From Christensenella sp. UBA6406 (GTDB taxonomy: Bacteria; Bacillota; Clostridia; Christensenellales; UBA1242): a DNA stretch of 32,748 nt. This document shows, piece after piece, positions 23,993-32,672 of the stretch (position 1 is the first letter of the stretch; the number at the start of each line of letters is the position of its first letter). The stretch spans positions 1 to 32,748 of the forward strand of contig DJPS01000002.1 of the NCBI GenBank assembly GCA_002438625.1. The letters run 5' to 3'. The position numbers were made by a program, and so were the translations under genes. Below the pieces are notes generated by a model, which was given only the letters and a program-made list of their open reading frames with translations, did no database searches and had not been told where the DNA came from.

Positions 23993-24886
23993 ATGCAAGA
24001 TAACAAATTTAATAATAAAGAAGTGAAGATAAATCAAGATTTTATTGATGAACTTTATAAATCTGCATTGAGCATTGTTTATAATGAAATTAAAACGCAT
24101 TTTATGTTAGGCGATACGGAAGAATTTGATAATTTTGAGCCTAAAACTGTTGATGCGGAAAGTGCGAGTGCGTATGATGTGTATAGGTTGGCCTGTTGTG
24201 AATATGTTGGCTATAAAATTGATGAAAACGAAACACTTGCTGAAAAGCATTGGTTAAAAGCGAGCAATGCTAATGACCATAATGCAATGCTTGAATATTC
24301 TGTTTGTATGTTTGAGCAAGGTAAAGCGGAAGATGGGTTTAAGAGCCTATTAAAGGCGAGCAAGTTGGGTGATTCGGTTGCGATTTTTAGGACTGCACTT
24401 TGCTATTTAAATGGCGTTGGTTGTAAAGAAAATGTGAAAAAGGGCGTAGAACTTATAAAGTTGCTTGCAGGCAATAACAATCCAAATGCTTTGTATTTTT
24501 ATTCAACTATGCTTGAATATGGTAATGGTGATGATGTTGCGGTGGATAAGGCTAAGGCAAAGGAAATGCTAGATAAGGCATTTAAGTTGGGTTCTCCGTT
24601 TGCTAAAACTGATGTTGGCTTAAAGGCATTTATGGATGCAAAAACTGAGGAAGATAGAATTAAGGCGTTAAACATTGTGGAACAAGGTGCGGAAGATGGC
24701 GATATAAGGGCTATGTGCATTATGTCTATTGTTTATGCTAGGGGCGAAAGTGGGTTTGAGGTTGATGTTGAAAAATCTCATAAATATTTAGCACTTTCTT
24801 ATGATGCTGGTTTCCCAATCTCTGTTAGGATTGTAGAAGAAGCAAAGAAGTTGATTAGCAATTCTTCATCAAATGGGGCAAGATAG
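23993..24886 (+). CDS. Sel1-like (tetratricopeptide-type) repeat protein
   Basis: A 297-residue cytosolic helical repeat protein without signal peptide or membrane segment. After a 50-residue leader it has about five Sel1-type units of 34-38 residues, with the recurring A-x-x-x-Y/L...G...D...A pattern: LAEKHWLKASNANDHNAMLEY, then DGFKSLLKASKLGDSVAIFR, GVGCKENVKKGVELIK, GNGDDVAVDKAKAKEMLDKA and VEKSHKYLALSYDAGFP. Such proteins act as protein-binding scaffolds; the partner is unknown. The ATG at 23993 follows GGAGGG at 23982-23987; an in-frame TTG just before it is less likely. It is a single-gene unit with its own promoter and terminator. Confidence 0.8.
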   Translation: MQDNKFNNKEVKINQDFIDELYKSALSIVYNEIKTHFMLGDTEEFDNFEPKTVDAESASAYDVYRLACCEYVGYKIDENETLAEKHWLKASNANDHNAMLEYSVCMFEQGKAEDGFKSLLKASKLGDSVAIFRTALCYLNGVGCKENVKKGVELIKLLAGNNNPNALYFYSTMLEYGNGDDVAVDKAKAKEMLDKAFKLGSPFAKTDVGLKAFMDAKTEEDRIKALNIVEQGAEDGDIRAMCIMSIVYARGESGFEVDVEKSHKYLALSYDAGFPISVRIVEEAKKLISNSSSNGAR

Positions 24887-24904
24887 AAAAACACGATGCA
24901 GTTT

Positions 24905-24944
24905 AAGTGGGAAGATGAAAATTATCTTTTCCGCTTTTTGTTTT
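24905..24944 (+). terminator. Terminator of the Sel1-repeat gene
   Basis: AAGTGGGAAGAT (24905-24916) pairs with ATCTTTTCCGCTT (24924-24936) with two wobbles and one bulge, followed by a T-run. Confidence 0.8.
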
Positions 24945-25015
24945 AATCTTAAATTTTATTAATTTCATTATTAAATAAATTTGCATAAAAATAATGTATA
25001 AAGTTTTTAAAAATA

Positions 25016-25044
25016 TTGAAAAAATTTAATAAATATGATAAAAT
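25016..25044 (+). promoter_or_regulatory. Promoter for the glmU-like/pth/mfd group
   Basis: -35 TTGAAA (25016-25021), 17-base spacer, -10 TAAAAT (25039-25044), 57 bases before the ATG. Confidence 0.7.
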
Positions 25045-25101
25045 CATATAAAGTTTTAATTTTGGATTTTATTAAATAATGTTAAGGGGGCGTGTTGGGC
25101 T

Positions 25102-25896
25102 ATGGTTATAGATGAAAAAGTTTTAGATAAGCGTGTAGAAAGTATGCCAATAAGGGAAGATTTAAGCGTTAGGCTAATTGTTTTAGTTAGGCGAAATTTT
25201 AGTTTTGATGGTATAAAACTTGTAAGTGAAATAAATTGCTATGGTAAAACTGTTAAAGAATGGGCTGTTTCAAGTGCGGGAGAGTTTCCTTGTAAAGTGG
25301 TTGAATATGGGCTTAGCGACAATATTGTGGACTTGATTAAACCATATTTAGGAAACGAGGCGATTACGATAGCATTGTATTGTGAAACTCCGCTGATAAG
25401 GCACGCAACGCTTGTTGATTTGGTGAATGATTTTATTTATAAAAGGCAAAGAGTAAGGCGTTTTAAGCGTGGTTATATATTTGACACTGCTTTTTTGAGA
25501 AATGCGGAAAGTGTTGTTGCTCCCGAAATTGGAAACGAGAATGGTGAAGATTTTATGCCTATTACGAATGCGACAGATCTAAATAATATAATGCAAATTA
25601 TGAAGAGAAGAATAATGGCTTATCATATAACAAATGGTGTGCAAATTGTGGATATAAATTCCACTTATATTGAGGCTGAGGTAGAGTTGCAAGCGGGGGT
25701 TGTAGTGTATCCTAATAACAATATTTTAGGGAAAACTTTTATAGAAAAAGGGGCGGTGCTTTATCCTAACAATGTTATAAAGGACAGTTATATTTGCGAA
25801 AATGCTGTGCTTAAAGGGGCATATATAGAAAGTGCAAAGGTGCAACCGAACGCTGTGGTAGAACCATACACAAAAGTTTTGCCAAAAAATGATTAA
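25102..25896 (+). CDS. Degenerate GlmU-like protein: remnant nucleotidyltransferase plus start of left-handed beta-helix
   Basis: A 264-residue protein at the position glmU occupies in Clostridium and Bacillus. Residues 178-260 read like the GlmU linker and first beta-helix coils: NGVQIVDINSTYIEAEVEL, VVYPNNNILGKTFI, VLYPNNVIKDS. Residues 1-175 retain only echoes of the uridylyltransferase (YGKTVKEWAVSSA, and LYCETPLIRHATLVDLV where GlmU has a DTPL segment). The nucleotide-binding G-x-G-T-R-M signature and the catalytic Lys/Asp positions are absent, and the chain ends before the acetyltransferase. It therefore should have no GlmU activity alone, and may be a structural or regulatory partner of the next gene's product. 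AAGGGGG supports the ATG. Confidence 0.72.
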   Translation: MVIDEKVLDKRVESMPIREDLSVRLIVLVRRNFSFDGIKLVSEINCYGKTVKEWAVSSAGEFPCKVVEYGLSDNIVDLIKPYLGNEAITIALYCETPLIRHATLVDLVNDFIYKRQRVRRFKRGYIFDTAFLRNAESVVAPEIGNENGEDFMPITNATDLNNIMQIMKRRIMAYHITNGVQIVDINSTYIEAEVELQAGVVVYPNNNILGKTFIEKGAVLYPNNVIKDSYICENAVLKGAYIESAKVQPNAVVEPYTKVLPKND

Positions 25897-25973
25897 AATA
25901 TTTTGCATATTTTAGTTTTAATTTTGCTGTTTTAATTGGAACTTTAAGTAGAAGTGATTTATATAATATTTAT

Positions 25974-26582
25974 ATGAAAATCAAAAAAATTAAATTTAAA
26001 AAATCATTTTGTTCTGGCTATAATAAAAACGGTATTTACATTGAAAAAGGGGTTAAAGTTTTTGCTGGGGCAAGCGTTTGGTTTGGTAATATAATTATGG
26101 GAGAAAGTGAAGTTGGCTCTAACTGCGAATTATTGCCTTATAATTATATAGAAGGGGCAAAGATTGGCGAAAATTGTGTTGTTGGACCATTTGCAAGACT
26201 TAGGAAAGAAAGCGTGATTGGAAGCAACTGTAAAATTGGTAATTTTGTTGAAATAAAGAATTCGCTTTTAGGTAAAAATGTAAAGGTTGCCCATTTAACC
26301 TATGTTGGAGATGCTGAGATTGGTGATAACTGCAACTTAGGGTGTGGGGTTGTGTTTTGTAATTACGATGGTAAAAACAAACATAAATGCAAGGTGGGGC
26401 AAAATGTTTTTGTTGGTAGCAATAGCAACTTAATTGCTCCGCTTGTTGTTGGCGATGATTGTTTTATTGGAGCAGGGACAACGGTTACAGAAGATTTGGA
26501 AAGCGGTTCGTTTGCGATTGGCAGAGTAAAGCAAAAAGTAAGGCAAAATATATTTATTAAAGATGTAGCGGAAGAACAATAA
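25974..26582 (+). CDS. GlmU acetyltransferase-like left-handed beta-helix protein, lacking the uridylyltransferase domain
   Basis: A 202-residue hexapeptide-repeat acyltransferase corresponding to the C-terminal half of GlmU, which acetylates glucosamine 1-phosphate. Family landmarks are intact: GPFARLRKES, IGNFVEIKNSLLG, the catalytic H107 in AHLTYVGDAEIG, NYDG (130-133), FVGSNSNLIAPLVVG and a final AIGRVKQK. The first 75 residues (GIYIEKGVKVFAGASVWFG...) repeat the same beta-helix coils that end the preceding protein, so the two genes overlap in domain content instead of forming a clean split. There is no strong ribosome site and the gap is 77 bases. Acetyltransferase function is probable; whether uridylylation is done elsewhere is unknown. 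Confidence 0.8.
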   Translation: MKIKKIKFKKSFCSGYNKNGIYIEKGVKVFAGASVWFGNIIMGESEVGSNCELLPYNYIEGAKIGENCVVGPFARLRKESVIGSNCKIGNFVEIKNSLLGKNVKVAHLTYVGDAEIGDNCNLGCGVVFCNYDGKNKHKCKVGQNVFVGSNSNLIAPLVVGDDCFIGAGTTVTEDLESGSFAIGRVKQKVRQNIFIKDVAEEQ

Positions 26583-26721
26583 AAGAATGAATTGAATAAT
26601 TAAATTGAATAAAATCAATATATAAATAAAAAATTATTTATTTAATTTTTAATTGGACAAGTTTAAGATTAAAATTGGCTTAAAAAGTAAAGTGAATAAA
26701 GGACAAAGGAGAGAAATTGAA

Positions 26722-27291
26722 ATGTACGCAATAGTTGGATTAGGAAATGTGGGTGGAGCATATAACAACACGTATCACAATATTGGATTTAAAGCAGTGG
26801 ACAGGCTTGCAAAGGATTTAAATATAAAGTTTGATACTGAAAAATGCAAAGCAAATTTAGCGTTTGGACAAATTGGCGATGAAGAAGTTGTGCTTGTTAA
26901 ACCTACAACATATATGAATTTAAGTGGCAATGCAGTTGATGAAGTTATGCGTAAATTTAAAATAAAAAAGAGCAATGTTATTGTCGTTTACGATGATATT
27001 GATTTAGATGCAGGAAAGTTTAGGTATCGTGCAAGTGGCAGTGGTGGCACTCATAGGGGAATGAAAAACATAATTGAAGTTATTGGCTCTAATGAAATTC
27101 CAAGACTTAGGATAGGGGCAGGCAAAGATGCGAAAATGGATTTAGCAGATTATGTTTTAAGCAAGATTGACCCATACAAAATTCCATTAATTGATGAAGC
27201 AATTATTGAAGGACTAGAAGTGATTAAGAATAAAATAATAGAAGGGAATGTTCTATCAAATGATATACAAATTAAAAAGCAATCAAATTGA
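26722..27291 (+). CDS. pth: Peptidyl-tRNA hydrolase
   Basis: Releases peptides from prematurely dropped peptidyl-tRNAs. The 189-residue protein opens MYAIVGLGNVGGAY with N9, has the catalytic His at H19 in NTYHNIGF, VKPTTYMNLSG, and the Asp in VVYDDIDL. The glycine loop reads SGSGGTHRGMKNI, where the E. coli enzyme has GGHNG; the Asn that contacts tRNA is an Arg. The ATG at 26722 is set by AAAGGAG at 26705-26711; an upstream in-frame TTG is not used. The mfd frame begins inside its last codons, which couples the two. Confidence 0.94.
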   Translation: MYAIVGLGNVGGAYNNTYHNIGFKAVDRLAKDLNIKFDTEKCKANLAFGQIGDEEVVLVKPTTYMNLSGNAVDEVMRKFKIKKSNVIVVYDDIDLDAGKFRYRASGSGGTHRGMKNIIEVIGSNEIPRLRIGAGKDAKMDLADYVLSKIDPYKIPLIDEAIIEGLEVIKNKIIEGNVLSNDIQIKKQSN

Positions 27292-30200
27292 CAGCATAAA
27301 TAAAAGTGTAAAAGATAAGCAAAAAGTAACCGTCCGTAATTTGCAAGATGCGGAGCGGGCTTTTTTGCTAAGCGAGTTTGATGAGAAAATCCTATATGTT
27401 GCTACTTCTTTAATTAAAGCAAGGATGATTGAAAAGCAGTTTTCAAGTTTGGGCAAAAGAGTTTTAATATTGTCGCAAGTGCTTGATATAATTTCATATA
27501 AAGCAACTTCTAATGAAATTATGGAAGCATATTGTTATGTACTTAGTCAAATTGCACTAGATAAAATTGATGTAGTTATAATTTTGCCTGATTTACTTTT
27601 ACAAAGATTGCCCAAAAGAAGCACGTATAATGAAGAAATAATAAGGTTAAAAGTTAATGGGAAGTACGATTTAAGTTCGCTTAAATTTGGGCTTTTAAAT
27701 TTAGGTTATAAGCGTGTGGAGAGAGTGGAAAACCCAAGCGAGTTTGCTATAAGGGGCGACATTTTAGATGTTTTCCCTATTGGTTATGATTGTGCAGTAA
27801 GGGTTGATTTTTGGGGTGATGATGTTGAATCTATTAAAACTATTGATTTATCAACTTATGCAAATAAAGAAGATTTGAGCGATGTTGCAATTTGCCCATT
27901 TACTTTTAATTTAGGAAGTGTGGATGAAAAAGATTTGGCTTATTTGGATAACGAGCCAGCAATAAAAGACAAAGCTTTAAATGGAATTAAAGATAATTCA
28001 CTTATTTTTGCTTTGCCGTCATATAGCGATTTTTGCAGTAGTTTTGTAGAATGGTTTGGTGGCGGAATTGTTGCTATTGATGAGCCTAAAAGGGTTTACG
28101 ATTTAGCAAATGAGGCAAGTTTGCAATTAATAAATGACAATCTAAGGCGAATAGAAGAAAATATTTTAACAAAGAAACATTTAAATTTTTATATAGGAAT
28201 GAATGATATTCTTATAAAGGCAAATCAATGTGTTATAGGTTTTGTTAATTTAGATGTTAAAAATCCTATGTTTGTGGCTGATAATGCTGTAAGTTTGTCA
28301 AATGTGGTTTTAGGCAACTATGTCAATAACGATGAAATATTAAAAAGTGATTTGCAATATTTTATCAATCAACGATTTACAACGCTTTTGTGCTATGAAA
28401 CTGTGGAGCAATGCGAAATATTAAAGCAAATGCTTAAAAATTTTGGTTTTTCATTTAATGAAATAAGGTGCAATGAAAATGACGAAAATTTAACTGATGC
28501 AAAAAGTGGGAATGTGTTAAATAGTGGCATTTCTAGCGGTTGTTTTACTGAAAATAATGAGAATATTGAAAATGAAATAAAATTAAATTTTATCAATATT
28601 TTAAAGTGCGACATTGCTTATAGTGTTGGTTTTATGCAAGAGAAGTTTGTTGTTATAAGTAAAGAGAGTTTATTTAGAGAAGTTGCTAAGCAGACAAATC
28701 AAGCACAGAAAGCAAGGGTGTTTTATTTGCCTAAAATTGGCGATTATGTTGTGCATTCTACACAAGGAATAGGAAAGTGCATAGACATAAAGAAAATGAG
28801 CTTAGGTTTTTGCGAAAAAGATTATATTGTAATAGAATATGCAAAAGGTGATGTGCTTTATTTGCCAACTGAGCATACGGATGAAATATCTCAATATTTA
28901 GGCAGTGAAGAAACACCAAAACTTAACATATTGGGTGGCGAGCAATTTAAAAAAGCGAAAGAAAAGGCAAAAGAAAGTTTAAAGAAACTTGCATTTGATT
29001 TAAAGGCACTTTATGCAAAGCGAAAAGCGTTAAAAGGGTATAAATATAGTGCGGACAATTATTTGGTTGATGAATTTCAAAAGGCGTGTGGATTTGAATT
29101 GACCAAAGACCAAAACGATGCCATTAATGACATTAAGGCAGATATGGAAAGCGGAAAAGTTATGGATAGGCTGATATGCGGGGATGTAGGTTTTGGAAAA
29201 ACTGAGGTTGCAATGGTGGCAGCATTCAAAACTATCTTAGATGGAAAGCAGGTTGCGTTTTTAGCACCAACAACAATTTTGTGTCATCAACATTTTGTAA
29301 GCGTACAAAATAGAATGAAAGATTTTATGGTAAAGGTTGGAAAGCTTTCAAGGTTTAACACTGCTAAGGAAAACGATGAAGTTATTAAGAAGTTGGCAAG
29401 TGGTGAAGTGAACATTGTTTGCGGAACTCATAGGATGCTTAGCGATGATGTTAAGTTTAAAGATTTAGGGCTTTTAATTTTAGATGAAGAGCAAAGATTT
29501 GGCGTTGCAGACAAGGAAAAGATTAAAAGGCTAAAAGAAAATATAAATGTATTAACATTATCTGCAACTCCTATTCCTAGAACTTTGCATATGTCGCTTA
29601 TTGGTGTACGGGACACAAGTTTAATTACAACCCCACCAAAAACTCGTTTGCCAATCACTTCTATTGTGTGCGAATATTCGCCACAAATTTTGGCGGAAGC
29701 GTGTCGTAGAGAATTGTCAAGGGGTGGACAAGTTTTAATTGTATTTAATAGGGTTGATGGTATATATCAATTAGAGGAAGAAGTGCAACAGTTGCTTCCA
29801 GATGCAAGCATAGAAGTTGCCCACGGGCAAATGGATAAAAATACGCTTGAATCCATTGTGCTTAAATTATATGCAAAAGAAGTTCAAATTTTAATTGCAA
29901 CGACATTAATTGAAAACGGCATAGATTTGCCTACGGCAAACACATTGATTGTGATAAATGCAGATGCAATGGGGCTAAGTCAACTTTATCAACTGCGTGG
30001 TAGGGTTGGGCGAAGCAACCGAAGCAGTTTTGCTTATTTCACATACGATAAGGATAGAATTATAAGCGATGTAGCAATGAGAAGATTAGAGGCGTTAAAG
30101 GAGTTTAGCGATTTAGGAAGTGGATTTAAAATTGCAATGCGAGACTTAGAGATAAGGGGTGCGGGCACTCTTCTTGGTGCACAGCAAAGCGGGCATATAG

Positions 30201-30730
30201 AGAAAATTGGATATGATTTATATTGCAAATTATTAGAAGAGGCAATTCTTGAAAGCGAAGGCAAGCAAGACCAAATATTACGTGATGTTAAGATTGAAAT
30301 TGCCATTCCTGCCTATGCTCCAGATAGTTACATTGCAAGTGAGGTAGAAAGGATGAAGTTGTATAATGATATATCAATGATATCAACTCCAAAAGATGCC
30401 GAAGAAAAGGTAAAAGTTTTGGTTGATGCCTATGGTAAGTTGCCAAAAGAAGTGGAGCAACTTATAAAAGTTGGCTTAATTAAGAATTTGGCAAAAGTTT
30501 GTGCTGTTAAAAAAATTGCAATTAATGAATTTGCATCTTTAATTGAATTTTACGATGATGATGCGAAAAAGGTGGAAAAGGCAAAAGCAGTTGTGGCAGA
30601 GCAGTTCCCCGAAATTAGGGGGGAAACGGCAAAAGATTACCGATTTATAATAGAAAAATCGCTTTCTGTGGCAGAAAGACAAAATACTTTAATTAAATTT
30701 TTGCTAAAATTATCAAAAGTAGTTGCTTAA
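27260..30730 (+). CDS. mfd: Transcription-repair coupling factor Mfd
   Basis: ATP-dependent translocase that removes RNA polymerase stalled at DNA lesions and recruits UvrA. The 1156-residue length is typical. A UvrB-like N-terminal part (about 90-220, with FAIRGDILDVFPIG) is followed by the RNA polymerase-interacting CarD-like domain (PKIGDYVVHSTQGIGKCIDI, about 490-560). The helicase has Walker A GDVGFGKTEVA, DEEQRFGV, SATPIPRTLHMS, and motif VI QLRGRVGRSNR, then the TRCF C-terminal domain. The start is not certain: ATG 27260 (13 bases after AAGGG) is chosen over ATG 27248, which is too close to that site. Both overlap the pth 3' end. Confidence 0.96.
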   Translation: MIYKLKSNQIDSINKSVKDKQKVTVRNLQDAERAFLLSEFDEKILYVATSLIKARMIEKQFSSLGKRVLILSQVLDIISYKATSNEIMEAYCYVLSQIALDKIDVVIILPDLLLQRLPKRSTYNEEIIRLKVNGKYDLSSLKFGLLNLGYKRVERVENPSEFAIRGDILDVFPIGYDCAVRVDFWGDDVESIKTIDLSTYANKEDLSDVAICPFTFNLGSVDEKDLAYLDNEPAIKDKALNGIKDNSLIFALPSYSDFCSSFVEWFGGGIVAIDEPKRVYDLANEASLQLINDNLRRIEENILTKKHLNFYIGMNDILIKANQCVIGFVNLDVKNPMFVADNAVSLSNVVLGNYVNNDEILKSDLQYFINQRFTTLLCYETVEQCEILKQMLKNFGFSFNEIRCNENDENLTDAKSGNVLNSGISSGCFTENNENIENEIKLNFINILKCDIAYSVGFMQEKFVVISKESLFREVAKQTNQAQKARVFYLPKIGDYVVHSTQGIGKCIDIKKMSLGFCEKDYIVIEYAKGDVLYLPTEHTDEISQYLGSEETPKLNILGGEQFKKAKEKAKESLKKLAFDLKALYAKRKALKGYKYSADNYLVDEFQKACGFELTKDQNDAINDIKADMESGKVMDRLICGDVGFGKTEVAMVAAFKTILDGKQVAFLAPTTILCHQHFVSVQNRMKDFMVKVGKLSRFNTAKENDEVIKKLASGEVNIVCGTHRMLSDDVKFKDLGLLILDEEQRFGVADKEKIKRLKENINVLTLSATPIPRTLHMSLIGVRDTSLITTPPKTRLPITSIVCEYSPQILAEACRRELSRGGQVLIVFNRVDGIYQLEEEVQQLLPDASIEVAHGQMDKNTLESIVLKLYAKEVQILIATTLIENGIDLPTANTLIVINADAMGLSQLYQLRGRVGRSNRSSFAYFTYDKDRIISDVAMRRLEALKEFSDLGSGFKIAMRDLEIRGAGTLLGAQQSGHIEKIGYDLYCKLLEEAILESEGKQDQILRDVKIEIAIPAYAPDSYIASEVERMKLYNDISMISTPKDAEEKVKVLVDAYGKLPKEVEQLIKVGLIKNLAKVCAVKKIAINEFASLIEFYDDDAKKVEKAKAVVAEQFPEIRGETAKDYRFIIEKSLSVAERQNTLIKFLLKLSKVVA

Positions 30731-30751
30731 ATCAAATTTTTTTTGTATAAT
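30723..30751 (+). promoter_or_regulatory. Promoter for the PrsA-like lipoprotein gene
   Basis: -35 TTGCTT (30723-30728), 17-base spacer, perfect -10 TATAAT (30746-30751). The -35 overlaps the last codons of mfd. Confidence 0.82.
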
Positions 30752-30796
30752 GTATAGCATAATGCAATATGGCAAGAATATTTCAAGGAGTTTTAG

Positions 30797-32464
30797 ATGA
30801 AAAAAAGAATAGCATGTTTAATGATTTGCTTTATCACTATGTTCAGTTGTTTATCAGGTTGTAGCCTTTTTGTGCTAGACCAAGATAAGTACTTAAACGA
30901 AGTGGTGGCAAAAGTAGGGACAGTTGAAGTAACAAAAGAAGAGTTGCTTGTAATGTATAACAACTATGCTTCAACTTTAACAAGCAATGGTTACACTGCA
31001 AAGCAAGCAGTTGATTATTGCTTAAATAGTTTAATTAATTCTGCAATATTATCTCAAAAAGGAAAAAATGAATTAGTCTTAACTGAGGAGCAAATGCATT
31101 CAACAGTTAATGAAACTATAACTTATTTCAATTCATTAGTAGAAAACTATGAAGAAAAAGTTAGGGCGGAATGGGATAGAAAGACAACAAAACCAACAGC
31201 AAGTGATGATAAGAAAACAACTTACACCGAATTTGAAAAGCAAGGCAAACTTGTAAATGTTGGAACAAGTGAAAACCCAGACTATGAAATCCAAGCGGTT
31301 GAAAGCGATGATAATGTTGAAATTAATGCGGATTATGTTCAAATTGTAAAAGATTATTTGGATAATAAGGAAATAGATTTGCTTTCTCAATTTAAAAAGC
31401 AATGGGTTCCTGAGTTTGAAGATGTTGGCAATGAAGCATTGAAAAGAATTGCTATTGACTATAAATCTCAATTTGAATCATTCAAAAAATTAAGCAATGA
31501 TGAAGTGTTAGAAAAAGCACTAGAAAAGCATTTTAAAAATGTTGTAGACAATGCTTTCATTTCAGCATTGGATGAAAAATATGATGATGAAATAATTAAA
31601 TCTATTAATACTCAAATGATTATGGAAGAGTATTATAGAATTGTAAATGAAAACAAGGGTAAATACGATTTGGTTGGTGCAGGCTATGAACAATATGTTA
31701 AGGATGTGCTAGACAGCACAGAAGGAATGTATTACAATCCAGTTGAAAACGAATTTTTCTATGTTTCAAACATTTTGCTTGCTTTTAGTGATGAGCAAAA
31801 AGCAGAGTTAGATGCACAAAAAACACTTTTAGAACAAGGTGCAATAACTCAAAAAGATTATGACTTGTTTAAGGAAAATTTGGCAAAAGAAATTAAAGTT
31901 AATGCTATTGATGAAAATGGTAATGTAACTGACAATAGTTATACAGCAGAACAAATTTTGTTAGAAATTCAAAATGCCGTTAATAGTTGCGTAACAGCAA
32001 AAGAGAAGGCTGAGGCTTATAACAAGTTTGTGTATAAGTATAATTCAGATACAGGCATTCAAAACAAGAGCAGAGACTATGTTATTGGCGTAGAAAAAGA
32101 TGATGATTTAACTAGAAGTAATATGGTTGAATCATTTACAAATGCAAGCAGAGAATTACAAACGGCAGGTGTTGTTGGTGCAATTTCTGGACTAGTTTTG
32201 TCTGATTATGGCTATCATATTATTCAATATACTGGTGATATTGTTAATATTGAAGCTACTCAAAATGCTGATGAAGTTTGCTTAGTTTTAGATAATACTT
32301 ACACAACTCTTCACGGAAATAAAACTATATTTGATGAAATTTTAGAAACAATTATGAAAAGACAAGACAAGTGCGATGAAGTTAAAATGCTTTACATTAA
32401 TGACTACAAAGCACAAAATAAAGTAATTAAATATACAGATAGAATTAAAGAGCTGTACGAATAA
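30797..32464 (+). CDS. PrsA/SurA-like foldase lipoprotein (parvulin-type)
   Basis: A 555-residue exported lipoprotein. A signal peptide ends in the lipobox LSGC with lipidated C22. A SurA-like helical N-terminal region follows (VAKVGTVEVTKEELLVMYNNY, then QAVDYCLNSLINSAILSQKG), then a long charged middle, and a C-terminal parvulin-like segment (about 413-480: YNSDTGIQNKSRDYVIGV, AGVVGAISGLVLSDYGYHIIQY). Such proteins help secreted proteins fold outside the membrane. It is longer than PrsA (about 290-350 residues), and the parvulin core is divergent, so isomerase activity is uncertain. The pth-mfd-prsA order matches clostridial genomes and supports the call. AAGGAG precedes the ATG. Confidence 0.8.
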   Translation: MKKRIACLMICFITMFSCLSGCSLFVLDQDKYLNEVVAKVGTVEVTKEELLVMYNNYASTLTSNGYTAKQAVDYCLNSLINSAILSQKGKNELVLTEEQMHSTVNETITYFNSLVENYEEKVRAEWDRKTTKPTASDDKKTTYTEFEKQGKLVNVGTSENPDYEIQAVESDDNVEINADYVQIVKDYLDNKEIDLLSQFKKQWVPEFEDVGNEALKRIAIDYKSQFESFKKLSNDEVLEKALEKHFKNVVDNAFISALDEKYDDEIIKSINTQMIMEEYYRIVNENKGKYDLVGAGYEQYVKDVLDSTEGMYYNPVENEFFYVSNILLAFSDEQKAELDAQKTLLEQGAITQKDYDLFKENLAKEIKVNAIDENGNVTDNSYTAEQILLEIQNAVNSCVTAKEKAEAYNKFVYKYNSDTGIQNKSRDYVIGVEKDDDLTRSNMVESFTNASRELQTAGVVGAISGLVLSDYGYHIIQYTGDIVNIEATQNADEVCLVLDNTYTTLHGNKTIFDEILETIMKRQDKCDEVKMLYINDYKAQNKVIKYTDRIKELYE

Positions 32465-32483
32465 ATAGTTCAACTAAAATTAG

Positions 32484-32540
32484 AAAATAATAGATAAGAG
32501 ACAGTGAAAATGCTCTCGTTAATTATCTATTATTTTTTTT
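32484..32540 (+). terminator. Strong terminator of the PrsA-like gene
   Basis: A 14-bp stem AAAATAATAGATAA (32484-32497) with TTATCTATTATTTT (32523-32536), an inner GAGA/TCTC stem, and an eight-T run. Confidence 0.92.
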
Positions 32541-32629
32541 GCCGTATTTTCAAATTGTTGTATATTTTGATATCCTAATAAATTTAAAATTTAAACCATT
32601 TAAATCAAAATTAACATAAAAAATATTGG

Positions 32630-32672
32630 AAAAAGTTATCCACAAAAAGGTAAAAAGTGTGGATAACTTTTT
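32630..32672. other. Perfect palindrome of two consensus DnaA boxes
   Basis: TTATCCACA (32636-32644) and its reverse complement TGTGGATAA (32658-32666) lie head to head with a 13-base gap. The symmetry extends to 15 bp per arm. It sits in a very AT-rich gene-free tail 165 bases after the PrsA-like gene. It could be a replication-origin element, a DnaA-controlled promoter region or, less likely, just a terminator, since the right arm runs into a T-stretch. Confidence 0.7.
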
